A program made the position numbers and the translations under genes. The notes beneath the pieces were generated by a model. It had not been told where the DNA came from. It worked only from the letters and a program-made list of their open reading frames with translations, and did not search any database. From CAVXHQ01 sp963761735 (GTDB lineage Bacteria > Pseudomonadota > Alphaproteobacteria > Rhodobacterales > Rhodobacteraceae), in contig CAVXHQ010000001.1 of NCBI GenBank assembly GCA_963761735.1, positions 1 through 64,000 on the forward strand: DNA of 64,000 nucleotides, read 5' to 3'. Numbering within the stretch: position 1 is the first letter of the stretch; each line of letters opens with the position of its first letter. Shown here piece by piece: positions 1 through 10,324 of this stretch.

Positions 1-291
1 GATTTGTGGGTAATGACCGCTCCGTCGGTCAACGGCTTGCATTGATGCGCCAACCAGATAGTTCTAGCGGTAAGCTGCGATTTCCCAGAGCCGGTAATGC
101 CGATGAGAAAACAGGTTTTGTCGTCACGGGCAATATCATCGGCCAGGTCAATAATAGGGAGACCGCAGTAAGAATCCTCCTTGTTCAAGTCGATGCACAG
201 AGAAGCTTGCCCCGAATGCTGCCTTGGTAATATCGATATTCTTTGTGATCACCGATAGCGATCGTGACGCCATCGCTTGCTGTATGGCCAA
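1..291 (-). pseudogene. P-loop NTPase fragment (partial, frameshifted)
   Basis: On the minus strand, bases ~215-1 read as a continuous peptide with a clear Walker A motif (GITGSGKS), preceded by LPIIDLADDIARDDKTCFLI. The start (~291 TTG or ~273 ATG) lies in another frame, so at least one indel separates the N-terminus from the P-loop. The gene runs off the left edge of the window. The motif supports a nucleotide-binding ATPase; the subfamily (plasmid transfer, FtsK/HerA-like or other) cannot be told from this fragment. It follows the membrane-protein row on the same strand. Confidence 0.5.
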
Positions 292-299
292 CAGCGTCG

Positions 300-955
300 C
301 TATTTGGAGAATATTGAGCCTGAGAAGGGGTAGAGGATGATGTCAGTAGCAATGCCTTGCGTCGTGGTCTCCTTATCTTTCACCTTTAGGTTCCCTGCAA
401 TGGAATCTGCCAGGTCTTTCGCCTCTTCCTCAGCGCTTTGTTGTCGCTGTTGTGGGGCGGGGCGTGGTGCCATGTCCAACAGCAACCGGTAACGCCTCAT
501 AAATCTGATGCTGGGTGTGAGCGACATCGGCATTCAGCTTGGTTCGTCTGACGGACGTATTGGCTGCCTCAACCTCAATGGCCCGATCTGATAAGGCTTC
601 TTGCTCGGCGTCTAGAATAACGCTGTATTCATTGAGCTTCTCGGCCACAAAGCCCGCACCAGCAGCGGCAATAATGGCCAACGGTAGAGCGACTGAGGAC
701 GGCACTCGTTGCTCTGTCTGCTGCTGTGGCTGACTGGTCGTCTGCTGGTTTCCTGTTTCAAAGGCTTTGGGCGCAATCCATAACAACAGCACCAGAAGTA
801 GGCCGCCGTAGTAGGTCAAGCCGCGCTTCGGGGCCTGAGTCCACAGGTGCTGCAACACGGGTAGAGCCCAGCGAGGATAAGGATTTGAAGGCATTGTGTG
901 AGGGTCTGTTCGTAATCCGAGGAGTTGGCTGGATTCATGAGACGGTTCCCTGATA
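300..955 (-). pseudogene. Membrane-anchored hypothetical protein, frameshifted
   Basis: Three overlapping minus-strand frames read as one protein of about 215 residues. An N-terminal piece starts at 955 (MNPANSSDYEQTL). A middle piece has a transmembrane helix (YYGGLLLVLLLWIAP), a Gln/Thr-rich linker, a second hydrophobic stretch (VALPLAIIAAAGAGFV) and a charged helix. A C-terminal piece ends IILYPFSGSIFSK. Two frame changes (~895 and ~480) are needed. No family is recognised. The gene lies in a compact same-strand row between two small membrane proteins and the P-loop NTPase, so a shared role is plausible but unproven. Confidence 0.4.
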
Positions 956-1002
956 GTCGCCCAATTCTTGCTGGAACAACGCGGTATCTGTTGGGAAAGT
1001 CG

Positions 1003-1141
1003 TTAGAGAAGCGGTAGGGGAAGGAGGACGCCCAGTAACAAACCGGCGAATACAGCAATCGCCATGGCAGTGGTGGGGCCGACAACGTCGATAAAATCGC
1101 CGGTATGTTCAAACCAGGCCACCAGGGTCGCGGTTATTCAT
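1003..1141 (-). pseudogene. Small one-helix membrane protein, frameshifted
   Basis: The ATG at 1141 overlaps the stop of the upstream gene (ATGA). After about ten residues the frame breaks, and the adjacent frame continues as a hydrophobic peptide (AMAIAVFAGLLLGVLL) to a TAA at 1003. The 139-nt length is one base over a multiple of three, as expected for a single-base insertion. Function is unknown. Confidence 0.35.
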
Positions 1142-1320
1142 ACCCAATAACTGAGGGCGATAATGGCAATCCAGCCGATACCGACGACAGCAGCCATGAC
1201 AAATGCCCAACGGAGAACAGGCACCAACACGGCTGAATGGGTCAGCGCCGTGGGTGCGGCACCCAAACAGATATAGCGGGCTACTCTCGCGGTGATCGCA
1301 TGAATCGACAGAGGATGCAT
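1138..1320 (-). CDS. Small hydrophobic protein
   Basis: This 60-residue protein has two hydrophobic segments (ALTHSAVLVPVLRWAFVMAA and VVGIGWIAIIALSYWV). The ATG at 1320 is chosen because the longer frame upstream is low-complexity. Its stop overlaps the start of the next gene, typical of tight coupling. It is the only unbroken frame in the first 2 kb. No family is recognised. Confidence 0.4.
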   Translation of the reverse strand: MHPLSIHAITARVARYICLGAAPTALTHSAVLVPVLRWAFVMAAVVGIGWIAIIALSYWV

Positions 1321-1397
1321 AGGGAGTCTCGGGGGGCTATGCCCCCGACCGTGGGTAGACAATAGGTGAGCTAACGGTTCAACGCTGACAAGCGTCG

Positions 1398-1946
1398 TTA
1401 ATTTAGAACGGCAACTTTGGCGTTCGCCATCGCCCCTCGATAGCTGGCTCCGTAGTTGGTACCACGGCTAGCAGTGTTGGTCTGATCACGCAGTTTTTCC
1501 GACAACGTATGTTCAAAGCTGGCAAACTCGACGTTGACTTGCTCAACGTCCGCCGCGTGAGCGCTGGCCGCTGACGCTTGATGTGTACCAGTTTGTGAGA
1601 CAACATGCGGATAGTGACTTCCGCTTCCGCCACTGCGGATTCCGTCTGGTCGAGCACTGCTGCGCCAAGGATTGCAGAGCGATCATCAATTTCTTGTACT
1701 CTTTGAGGGTCTTTGGTTTCTTCTTTGGCAACGCAGGTACCGTGGACGCACACCTCTTGAAAAGCGATGAGCTTCATCTACCCGGATATCAGCGCTTGCC
1801 TGGTCAAATTGCGTGTAGTCACCGCTAATGGTCAGACCAGAAGGGAGTTTAATGCTGTCCAGGTTGCGAGGATTGGTGCGTTCGTTATCGATAACACCGT
1901 TAACGGATAACTGTAATCGAAAACTTCGGGAAGGTTTGAAGGCCAT
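1398..1946 (-). pseudogene. Hypothetical protein of ~180 aa, frameshifted
   Basis: The start is ATG 1946 (MAFKPSRSFRLQLSVNGVID). Three minus-strand frames must be chained: the first to about 1785, a second with VQEIDDRSAILGAAVLDQTE, and a third ending ADVEQVNVEFASFEHTL and then KVAVLN before TAA at 1398. Each piece looks like real coding sequence, so one gene with at least two indels is the simplest reading. No family is recognised. The group II intron ends about 35 bases upstream of this start codon. Confidence 0.4.
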
Positions 1947-1980
1947 AGGGTATTCTCAACTTCAATTCAGGGGTACTGCA

Positions 1981-4000
1981 GTTAGCTAGGCGAATCTCCT
2001 CACGGAGACCCACCCGCCTTCAGCACCGTGCCTGAGTCTTTCGGCTCACACAGCGCCTCTCCTGCCGTTTCTCCACGCTAAGGACGAACAGGGCACCAGC
2101 CCTGCTTATCCCAGCTCGTCTTCTCGGTGATGACAGACTGGATGTAATAGTTGCAGATTGTCGTACACGTCCCGTCCACCACTGGCTATTGGCCGAACAT
2201 CGTCTCTCTCAATGGAATCGTGTATATCAAAGACACGTCTACAAATAGGACATCGCCCGTGCTGGCGCTTGAGTGCAGGATAGCCTCTCGAATGTAGACC
2301 ATCGGATGCTTTCCCCGTCGCGCCGCCCAGTACGCCAAATCCCCGTCGTACCAGCTTTTGTGTCCTCTGACTTTGACATGCCTTCTGATGGACGTATCAG
2401 AGAACTTCGCTAGTTTGAGGGTGACCTCCCCGGCTTGCTTCGCCCCAAAGACCCAGTGACGTCGCCCTACCGTATGCCAGTAGCGGGCTCTCACCCACTT
2501 CCGACTTTGGTTAGGATGTCTCCGCCTGGCCCATCTTCTCAGTTGCCAGTACAGGACTGAATCGAGGTAGGCAAAGACACGGCTAGCCGTATTCGAGCGG
2601 TGATAATTGGCCCATCCCACAATGATGGGGTTAGGCGCAGTGATCAGCGCCTCTTGTGAGCAGCCGCGATGTCGTTTTATAATCTCTCCTAGTTTGGTCA
2701 CTAACCGTTTCAGGCTTTACTGGGTTTGATGAGGGTCTTGTAGGGCCGCTGACTTTTGTTGATGCTTCGTCGCCTCGTGCGGTACTGCCGCACCTGACGA
2801 CCGAGAAAATCAAAGCCAGTCGGGTACTCAGCACCGCCATTGAGAGTATGGGCAATGCGAGTCTTATCAGCCCTGAGTTCTAACCCTTTGCTCGATAGCC
2901 ACTGACGAATTAAGGTCTGGGCTTTGAAGATGGCTTCGCGGTCATGATGAAAGACCACGAAATCATCAGCGAAGCGCACCAGATGAGCGCCTTTAATCGT
3001 CGTTTTAACCAGCGCTTCCAATCCATTCAGAGCGATGTTCGCCAACAAGGGAGGATCACTCCGCCTTGAGGTACACCTTCGTGCGTGGCTTGAATCTGGT
3101 CGTTGTCCACCACGCCTGCTTTCAGCCATGCTTTGCATTGTCGTGCAATCGATGGGTGACTTTGAGCGAGCTGGGCAACTAACGGGCCATGAGAGATTTT
3201 GTCGAAGCAGGCCGCGATGTCAGCATCTAAAACCCATTTGGGTTTTTCCAAATACATGGGTGAACCTGTCGAGTGCATCTTGGGGTGAACGTCCTGGTCT
3301 GAAACCATAGGAGTTTGGGGCAAAAACCACCTTCCACTGCGGTTCCAAAGCAAGTTTGGCCAATGCCTGTTTTGCTCGGTCGCGCATGGTGGGAATCCCT
3401 AGCTTTCGATACTCTGATTGTTTTCCTAGCTAGGAATTAGTACCCGGCGCACCGGTCTGCTTTCTTATCCAGCGTCAGATTCTTAGCTAGTTCTGTTCGT
3501 TCTGGTGCTTTCAAGAGGCTGTCCCATCGACACCAGCCGTACTCTTCCCTTTGTTTTCCTGCGTGACGCGCCGAACGGCAAGCATTCGCGCTGACCAGGA
3601 TGTGCTCAGCAAGCGTTGGAGTGATTTAACCGTGCGGGTATTAGCTCGTTGTGAAGCGCGATAGATACGCTGTTGGAGGCGGAAGACAGTGCGCTCGACC
3701 TTCGGCCAATTCACTGCTCTCCAGTCATCAGATATTTGTTGAACGAACTTCCGTCATAATTTACTCCGACGTTGTATCGTCGCCTTGGCAGCAGTGTGTA
3801 CGTCAGCTTATCCACCGGCTTTCCCGGTGGCCTTTCTTCTTACACAATCCTTCTCCCCTAAACGCATACGCCGTGAGTCGGTTACTTCTACCTTTCACTG
3901 GAAAGATAGAAGAGCGTTCTTGAGGAGTTACTTCGTTCCTAGAAGTCAGGCGTCTCTGCTGATTTAGGCTCCTACTTTCCGCCGGGTGTCTGTTTCGCAC
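1981..4000 (-). mobile_element. Group II intron (about 2.0 kb)
   Basis: The minus strand begins with the group II 5' consensus GTGCGAAACAG at 4000, followed by a structured leader. It carries an open-reading-frame region for a reverse transcriptase/maturase and ends with domain V/VI-like hairpins at about 2058-1985. Domain V contains GTGTGAGCCGAAAGACTCAG followed by GCAC; domain VI has a bulged A in GGAGATTCGCC. The 3' boundary is placed at ~1981 (CTAGCTAAC, then exon), directly before the ribosome-binding region of the 1398-1946 gene. Boundaries are by eye, good to a few bases. The element is bacterial/cyanobacterial in style. Confidence 0.7.
2106..3714 (-). pseudogene. ltrA: Group II intron reverse transcriptase/maturase (ltrA-like), multiply frameshifted
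   Basis: Chained minus-strand frames show the whole family architecture. RT-0/1 ends NKGKSTAGVDG (~3515). The palm has VLDADIAACFDKISH (~3230) and EGVPQGGVI (~3070). The catalytic FADD box is at ~2960 (LVRFADDFVVFHHD). The maturase X domain has ITAPNPIIVGWANYH (~2630). A C-terminal HNH segment at ~2255-2106 carries CPIC and LLHPVCHH. The HNH lies in a different frame from the X domain, so the nuclease is not absent, only shifted. At least five indels are needed overall. Activity cannot be judged because the breaks may be sequencing errors. Confidence 0.7.
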
Positions 4001-4544
4001 TCCAATGAAATACGCTAGTTTCATTGAGCGGCACTTGTCCGTTTTGGACGAGGGGTATCAGATTCAATTTCCCCTCATTTGACATGACGACGGTTCGAGC
4101 ATAGGTTCGTCTCCTAGCCTTGTCAGCTCACCTAGAGCCGTTGACTGGGTCAAAGTGTCGAGGTCGTACGTTTAACTACATTCCACTTCATTGATGCTCA
4201 GTCGCTACCGCAGGGGTGATGGTGCTTGGTCTATGCTCGACCAGTCAGGCTTCCTTTTGGATGTAAAGTCCAATTGGGTACTAATCCGACCTCTAAGTTG
4301 CTCTAGGTTCGGTTCAACCTCGCTAGCTGTACGCCAATTCAACAATGAATCGACTTTCCAGCTAAACGAATCGCACAGCGTAGCTGTCACGAAGTGCCAT
4401 AAGCCTGAATTCATTGATATGTATAGGATTCAGGCGTCGATTTTCGTGAAGTAAAAATCCAATACTCCTGCTAAATCATAAGTTTGACTTATGTTGTCCG
4501 CTCTTGTTTTACGCTCACTAGAGACGTGATTCTAGAGGCGTAGG
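4001..4544. other. Intergenic region between intron and Tn3-type transposase
   Basis: There is no convincing gene here. Short frames on both strands lack family features and codon periodicity. The left part is the upstream exon of the group II intron; the right part should hold the transposase promoter. I could not identify a resolvase gene, a res site or a 38-bp Tn3 terminal repeat. Confidence 0.4.
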
Positions 4545-6960
4545 ATGAAACGAAAGTGGGACAATCATGAGCTGGTTGAGCACTGGACAATCGATGAGGA
4601 AGAGCAGCAACTGATTTGTCAGAAGCGCGGTATCAATCGCCTGGGCTTCGCGCTTCTGCTGAAGTTCTTTCAGTTGAAAGGGCGTTTTCCTGAGAAGAAG
4701 AACGAGATACCTCGAGTGGTTCGTGCTTTTGTCGCAGAGCAGCTGTCAGCGAAAGAAGAAGACTACAGCCAGTACGACTGGGTGGGGCGAGGCATTAAGC
4801 GTCACCGAGCTGAGATCCGTAAGCTATATGGCTTTCATCGGATGCGGACAACTGAGTTTGATAGCTTGCGCCAGTGGCTGGTTGAAAAGATTGTGCCGCA
4901 GGCAGTCGATGAAAGACGACTCAAAGCCTTGCTCTATGAAGAGTTGAGAGCCCGCAAGATTGAGCCGCCGACCTATGGGCGAATCGAGCGTCTGATCAAT
5001 TCGGCTCACCGCCAGTTTGAGAGCCAACTGTGCGATTCGATAGTCGAGCAGCTGCCCTGCTCGCTGTCGTCGGGCTTTCGATGATCTGACCGGGCCGCAG
5101 TCAGATTCATGGATTCTGATGCCGATGAGATCCCGCTCAATCAGCTGAAGCAGGAGGCCGGGGGCGTGGGTCTCAAGAGCTTGACAGCAGAACTATCAAA
5201 GCTGAAAACAATCGAGAAATTGGCGCTCCCGACAGACTTATTCAAAGGGCTGAATGAGCAGCTAGTGGAAGGCTATCGGCTGCGAGTCGACACAGAGTCG
5301 CTCACAGAGATTCGGCGACACCCAGACCCGATTCGCTACCTGCTGTTGTCGGCGTTCTGCTATCAGCGCTCGCGAGAGATCGTCGATAGCATCATCGGGT
5401 TGTTCATTCTGTTGGTGCATCGGCTAGAGAGCGCAGCCGCAGGCGGACATCTTCGGAGATTGTCGCTACCGCACAAGAAAACAAGAATCATGACCAACTG
5501 CTGTACCAGATTGCAGTGGCGGCGCTCGCTCAGCCAGAGGGCACCGTTCAAGAAGTAATCTACCCAGTGGCAAACGAAACTCAGCTAGAGACTGTCGTTG
5601 AGCATCTAGGTGAGGGCGGCAAAACCTTCAAAGAACGGCTCCACGCCAAATTGCGTCGCTCCTATACTCACTACTATCGCCGCCTGCTACCGTTAATTGT
5701 CAACGCCCTAGAGTTTCGTTCTGATAGCCTCAATTTGAAGCCGTTGCTGGCGGCTATAGAGTGCTTGAAAGCCTCTGCCGAGCTTTCTAGCGCTGAGTCC
5801 TACCCAACCGAGATAGAAGTGCCGATGGATGGGATTCTGAGTGCTGAGTGGCAGGATACCGTGATGGTCACCGGGAAGCAGGGTGAACCCGAGATTGACC
5901 GCGCCAGCTATGAGCTAGGTGTGTTGCGCACCGTGCGCGAGAAGCTGCGCTGTAAGGAGCTGTGGGTCGTCGGGGCTCAGCGCTATCGCAATCCAGATGA
6001 TGACCTGCCTGGAGAACTTGAAGCAAAGCGAGAGCAGTACTACCAAGACCTTCAGCAACCGCTAGAGGCAGACCCTTTTATTGATCGGCTCCAGGCGGAA
6101 ATGACCAGGCACTGACCGAGTTTAACCAGGGCCTGCCTGACGATCCAAAGGTGAAGATCCTTAATAATCGCGGTGGTTGGATTCACCTGACGCCCGTTGC
6201 TAAACAGCCGGAGCCAAAGCATTTGAAGGCATTGAACGAAGAGATCACCCGGCGCTGGTCAATGGTGCCGCTACTTGATGTGTTGAAAGAGACGGAGATG
6301 CAGCTTCATTTCACTGAGCACTTCAAGAGTACGGGGAACCGAGAAGCGCTCGCCCCGATGAGCTACGCAAACGGCTGTTGCTCTGTCTCTACGCAGCGGG
6401 CACCAATCTTGGCCTTAAGCGGATTTTCTCATGGCGAGCATGGGGTCAGTACTCCCGACCTACGCTATGTCCAGCGCAAGTTCGTCTCGAAAGCAGCCCT
6501 CTCTAGCGATTAGCGATGTGGCAAATGCTATCTTTCGCGTGCGGTTGCCCCATATCTGGGGTGAGGCCACGACTGCCTGCGCCTCTGACTCTAAGCAGTT
6601 TGGTATAGGGATCCCAATCTTGATGACCGAGTGGCACGCTCGCTACAAAGGGCGCGGGGTGATGATCTACTGGCATGTAGAAGAATGCTGTCTGTATTCA
6701 CTCTCAGCTCAAGCGCTGTTCTTCTTCTGAGGTGGCCTCGATGATTAAGGGCGTGCTTCGACGCTGCACTCAGATGTCGGTCGATAAAAACTATGTCGAT
6801 ACGCATGGCCAAAGTGAAGTTGGCTTTGCGTTTGCGCGGCTGGCTTTTCGGCTGATACCTCGGATTAGAAACATTCAAAAGCAGACGCTTTATTTACCGA
6901 GGAAGGCCAAAGCCCAACAGTTTGAAAACTTGACGAACCATATCAAACGCCCGATTCGCT
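4545..6960 (+). pseudogene. tnpA: Tn3-family transposase TnpA, frameshifted and truncated at C-terminus
   Basis: The first frame (4545-5084) is the DUF4158 N-terminal domain (HWTIDEEEQQLICQKRG). Later frames continue through the Tn3 transposase body: IEKLALPTDLF, HAKLRRSYTHYYRRLLPLIV, ILNNRGGWIHLTP, then ASDSKQFGI, GVMIYWHVEECCLYS, CSSSEVASMIKGVLRRCTQM, YVDTHGQSEVGFAFA and RLIPRIRNIQKQTLY. At least six frame changes are needed. The protein ends abruptly at KRPIRW; the family's last ~100 residues (including the conserved RLGTAEAEAILRRF region) are absent and replaced by unrelated high-GC sequence. No terminal inverted repeat is visible at the break. Confidence 0.8.
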
Positions 6961-7335
6961 GGGCACGTTGGAGCCCGTATGAAGATCACGCAGCCGGACA
7001 ATGATCTCGTCGCGGGGATCGATGATTTCGACGTCACGTCCGAGCAATACTACCTGCACGTCGACCCCGCCAACGATGTTCTGGCGACGACCACAACCGA
7101 CGTCGTCACCTGGTATCACAGCCCCAACGGCCCGGTCGAAATGCCGGTGGCATGGACCCGCCAATGGGGCCTTGGCCGGGTGTACTACAACGCGCTGGGC
7201 CACAAGGCGGATGTGATCGCGGGCGGTCCGGCCCATGAAATGCTGCGCCGGGGCCTCGTCTGGGCCGCTGGCAGCCGGGCGGCGGCGCGGGGGCAGGATC
7301 TTGCGAGATGGCAGGCAACGGGCAACCACTATTGA
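6961..7335 (+). pseudogene. ThuA-like domain protein, C-terminal fragment
   Basis: The frame beginning at the sequence junction encodes the last ~120 residues of a ThuA (trehalose-utilisation-like) protein: NDLVAGIDDFDVTSEQYYL, then VAWTRQWGLGRVYYNALGHK and the final GLVWAAG. The N-terminal half is missing because the sequence left of ~6960 is foreign. The ATG at 6979 is internal, not a true start. GC and codon use match the rest of the chromosome. Confidence 0.7.
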
Positions 7336-7406
7336 CCGCACCGCTTGACCTTGCACGCGCCGCGCCATAGCCCGCGATAAAACCTCAACTGCCGAAAGGC
7401 CTCCCG

Positions 7407-8718
7407 ATGCCCGCACATGAGGCTGCCCCGAAGGCAGGCACGACCGCGCCTTTCGCGCGGTTCGAATGGATGATCGCCTGGCGGTATCTGCGTGCCAAAC
7501 GCGCGACAGGCGGGGTCAGCGTGATGACGTGGATCAGCCTGATCGGGGTGACACTGGCGGTGTTCGCCCTGATCGTGACGCTTGCGGTGCGGTCCGGTTT
7601 CCGGGCCGAATTCGTCGACACGATCGTCGGCGCCAACGCCCATATCACGGTCACCAATGCGCCGAGGGTCGACGAATACGGCCGCACGCAACGCACGTTT
7701 CCCGATTACGAAGCGATGGCCGCCGCGATCCGCTCCGTGCCCGGCGTCACCCGCGCGGCGCCTCTGGTGCGCGGCCAGGTGCTCGCGTCGTTCACCGAAT
7801 ACGATACCTTCGGCGACGTCTACGGGATTGCCCCCGATGCAGCTTGCGGCGATCCCGCTGATCGGCAATCCGCAGGAAAGTGCGGGCGACATCGGCAATT
7901 TCGCCAGCGGCGTGGCCATCGGATCGGGCGTGGCGCGCCAGCTTGGCCTGATCGTCGGCGACCGGATCGCCCTGACCCACCGCAACGGCGCGCGCACGCC
8001 CGCGGGCACCTCGCCGCGTCTGGGCGTTTTCGAGGTGACGTATATCTTCACCTCCGGGCGCTATCAGACGGATCTGACGCGCATCTACATGCCCCTCGAA
8101 CGGGCGCAGCGGTTTTTCAACCGCGACGGTGTGGCCGACGAGATCGAGGTGATGGTGGTGGACCCCGAAAACCTCGACGGCCAGGTCTGGCCGGTGATCG
8201 AGGCGGCGGGCGACCGCGCCGTGGTGCGCACCTGGCGCGACTATGCGGGCGCCTATCTGCGGGCGCTGACGGTCGAGGACAACGTGATGTTCGTCATCAT
8301 GTCGGTCCTCGTGCTGGTGGCGTCGATGAACATCATTTCGGGCCTGATCATGCTGGTGAAGAACAAGGGCCGCGACATCGGCATCCTGCGCACGATGGGC
8401 CTGTCAGAGGGATCGGTGCTGCGCATCTTCTTCATCTGCGGGGCGGGGATCGGGACGTTCGGCACGGTGCTTGGCGTGGTGCTGGGCTGTGCTTTCGTGA
8501 TCTGGATCGACCCGATCTTTTCGCTGGTCAATTATGTTTCTGGCGGCGGTGTCTGGGATCCGTCGATCCGGGGCATCTATGCGCTGCCCGCGAAACTGGA
8601 ATGGGACGATGTGATCTCATCGGTGGTGCTGTCGCTGGGCCTGTCGTGGATCGTCACGATCTTTCCGGCCCGCCGCGCGGCGCGGATGAACCCGGTCGAG
8701 GCGCTGCGCTATGAATGA
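7407..8718 (+). pseudogene. lolC: Lipoprotein-releasing ABC transporter permease (LolC/LolE type), single frameshift
   Basis: This is the inner-membrane permease that extracts lipoproteins for LolA. The N-terminus in one frame has FEWMIAWRYLRAKR and TM1 (MTWISLIGVTLAVFALIVTL). The second frame from ~7840 has the periplasmic domain (PLIGNPQESAGDI), TM2-4 (MFVIMSVLVLVASMNIISG, then NKGRDIGILRTMG) and the family tail FPARRAARMNPVEALRYE. The frames join if one C is removed from the CCCCC run at 7826-7830 (GIAPMQLAAIPL), so this may be a consensus error. The stop overlaps lolD by 8 bases. Confidence 0.85.
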
Positions 8719-9409
8719 CGCCGTTTCCAGCCCCGGGGGCCTCAGCCTCGCGGGCATCCACAAGTCGTACAACAAGGGCAAACCGGGGCAGGTGCAGGTG
8801 CTGCTCGGTGTCGATCTGACCGTTGCCCCCGGCGAGATCGTGGCCCTCGTCGCGCCCTCCGGTGCCGGTAAATCGACGCTGTTGCATATCGCGGGGCTGC
8901 TGGACGGGGCCGATGCGGGCCGCGTCGGCATCGGTGGCACCGACATGACCGATCTGTCCGACCGCAAGCGTACCGCCACGCGCCGGAGCGCCGTCGGTTT
9001 CATCTATCAGTTCCATCATCTGCTGCCCGAATTCACGGCCCTGGAAAACATCGTGCTGCCGCAACTGGCCAACGCGGTGGGCCGCAGGCGGGCCGAGGCG
9101 CGCGCGCACGACCTTCTCGCGCAGGTCGGCGTCGACCACCGCGCCGCACACCGCCCGGCGGAACTGTCGGGGGGCGAACAACAGCGGGTCGCGTTCTGCC
9201 GGGCGCTGGCCAACCAGCCGCGCCTTTTGCTTGCCGACGAGCCGACCGGCAATCTCGATCCCGGCACCTCGGACACCGTGTTCGCGGCGCTGCTCGATCT
9301 GGTGCGCGGCACCGGGCTGTCGGCGCTGATCGCCACCCACAACCTCGATCTTGCGGGCCGGATGGACCGGCAGGTGCGGCTCGAGGCGGGGCGCCTGACG
9401 CAGCTTTGA
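8711..9409 (+). CDS. lolD: Lipoprotein-releasing system ATP-binding protein LolD
   Basis: This 232-residue ABC ATPase powers the LolCDE complex. Walker A is APSGAGKSTLLH (~residue 50), the Q-loop region is FIYQFHHLLPEFTALEN, the signature is LSGGEQQRVAFCRAL, and Walker B is LLLADEPTGNLD followed by the switch HN. The ATG overlaps the permease stop, indicating translational coupling. Length and motifs are normal for LolD/MacB-type ATPases; the Lol assignment rests on the adjacent LolC/E permease. Confidence 0.92.
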   Translation: MNDAVSSPGGLSLAGIHKSYNKGKPGQVQVLLGVDLTVAPGEIVALVAPSGAGKSTLLHIAGLLDGADAGRVGIGGTDMTDLSDRKRTATRRSAVGFIYQFHHLLPEFTALENIVLPQLANAVGRRRAEARAHDLLAQVGVDHRAAHRPAELSGGEQQRVAFCRALANQPRLLLADEPTGNLDPGTSDTVFAALLDLVRGTGLSALIATHNLDLAGRMDRQVRLEAGRLTQL

Positions 9410-9582
9410 GACGTGCCTGTCGCCGGACGGCTTGGCACTGTGCCGGGGATTTGTGGCAGCGACACAGCAAAAACCCCAAAGGTCGTGCGTCCCTTCCGGA
9501 CACAACCGCGTGACACGCGCGATCCGGTGTTGTCCGCCGCGCCCCTGCCGCTAGCTGATCGCATACCCGCAAAAGGAACCTC

Positions 9583-10218
9583 ATGCGCCGCATCCTCCCC
9601 CTGATCGCCGCCCTCGCGGCCCCCGCCGCCAGTGCCGGTCCCGTCAGCTTTGCCTCCGGCTGGCAGGAACAGCGTCTGCAACTGTTCAATTCCAACGACT
9701 ACACCTTCGGCACGCAGCTTGGCATCGCCTCCGATGGCGCGGTCTCGCTTGCCTGGACGCGGACGCCCCGGGCCGAATGGGGGGCGCGGGCAGCCGCCTG
9801 GTCGTGGCGCGTCGACGAGAGCGTGCCCGCCACCGACCTGTCACGCCGCGGCGGCGACGACCGCAACATATCCATCTATTTCGTGTTCCTGCCGCAGGCG
9901 GTGGCCGAAACGATGGAAGGCGCGGACATCCGGCAGCTTAACGGCGATCCGAACGTGCGGATCCTGCAATACGTCTGGGGCGGCTCGGCGGCGCGGGGCG
10001 CGCGGTTCGCGTCGCCCTATGCGCGGGGGCAGGGGGCGAATGTGATCCTGCGACCGGCGGGCACGGGGGCGTTCTCGGAGGACGTCGACCTGGCGGCCGA
10101 CTTTCGCGCGGCCTTCGGATCGGAACCTACGGCCCTCGTCGGCCTCGCCGTCTCGGGCGACAGCGACGACACCGGCACCCGCATCCGCGCGAGCGTTGCG
10201 GGCCTGACGTTGCGCTGA
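9583..10218 (+). CDS. Secreted DUF3047-like protein
   Basis: The 211-residue protein starts with a signal peptide (MRRILPLIAALAAPAASAG). The mature part resembles DUF3047 proteins: a GTQLGIASDGAVSLAWTRTP segment, WSWRVDESVPATDL, a GGDDRNISIYFVF strand and a C-terminal AVSGDSDDTGTRIRASV strand. That suggests a periplasmic beta-sandwich protein of unknown function. The 170 bases upstream hold no gene. Confidence 0.6.
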   Translation: MRRILPLIAALAAPAASAGPVSFASGWQEQRLQLFNSNDYTFGTQLGIASDGAVSLAWTRTPRAEWGARAAAWSWRVDESVPATDLSRRGGDDRNISIYFVFLPQAVAETMEGADIRQLNGDPNVRILQYVWGGSAARGARFASPYARGQGANVILRPAGTGAFSEDVDLAADFRAAFGSEPTALVGLAVSGDSDDTGTRIRASVAGLTLR

Positions 10219-10324
10219 GTGCGGGGCCGCGGCGCGGGACGATTGCGGTCTGACATGATCCAGATCATGGCGGCGGCCCGCATCGGCTGAAACAAGGGGG
10301 CAGCCATATCCGGAGTGCTCGCCC

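Noticed and set aside
4545..6960. Functional Tn3 transposon
   Set aside because: The transposase is broken and truncated, and no terminal repeats or resolvase are visible.
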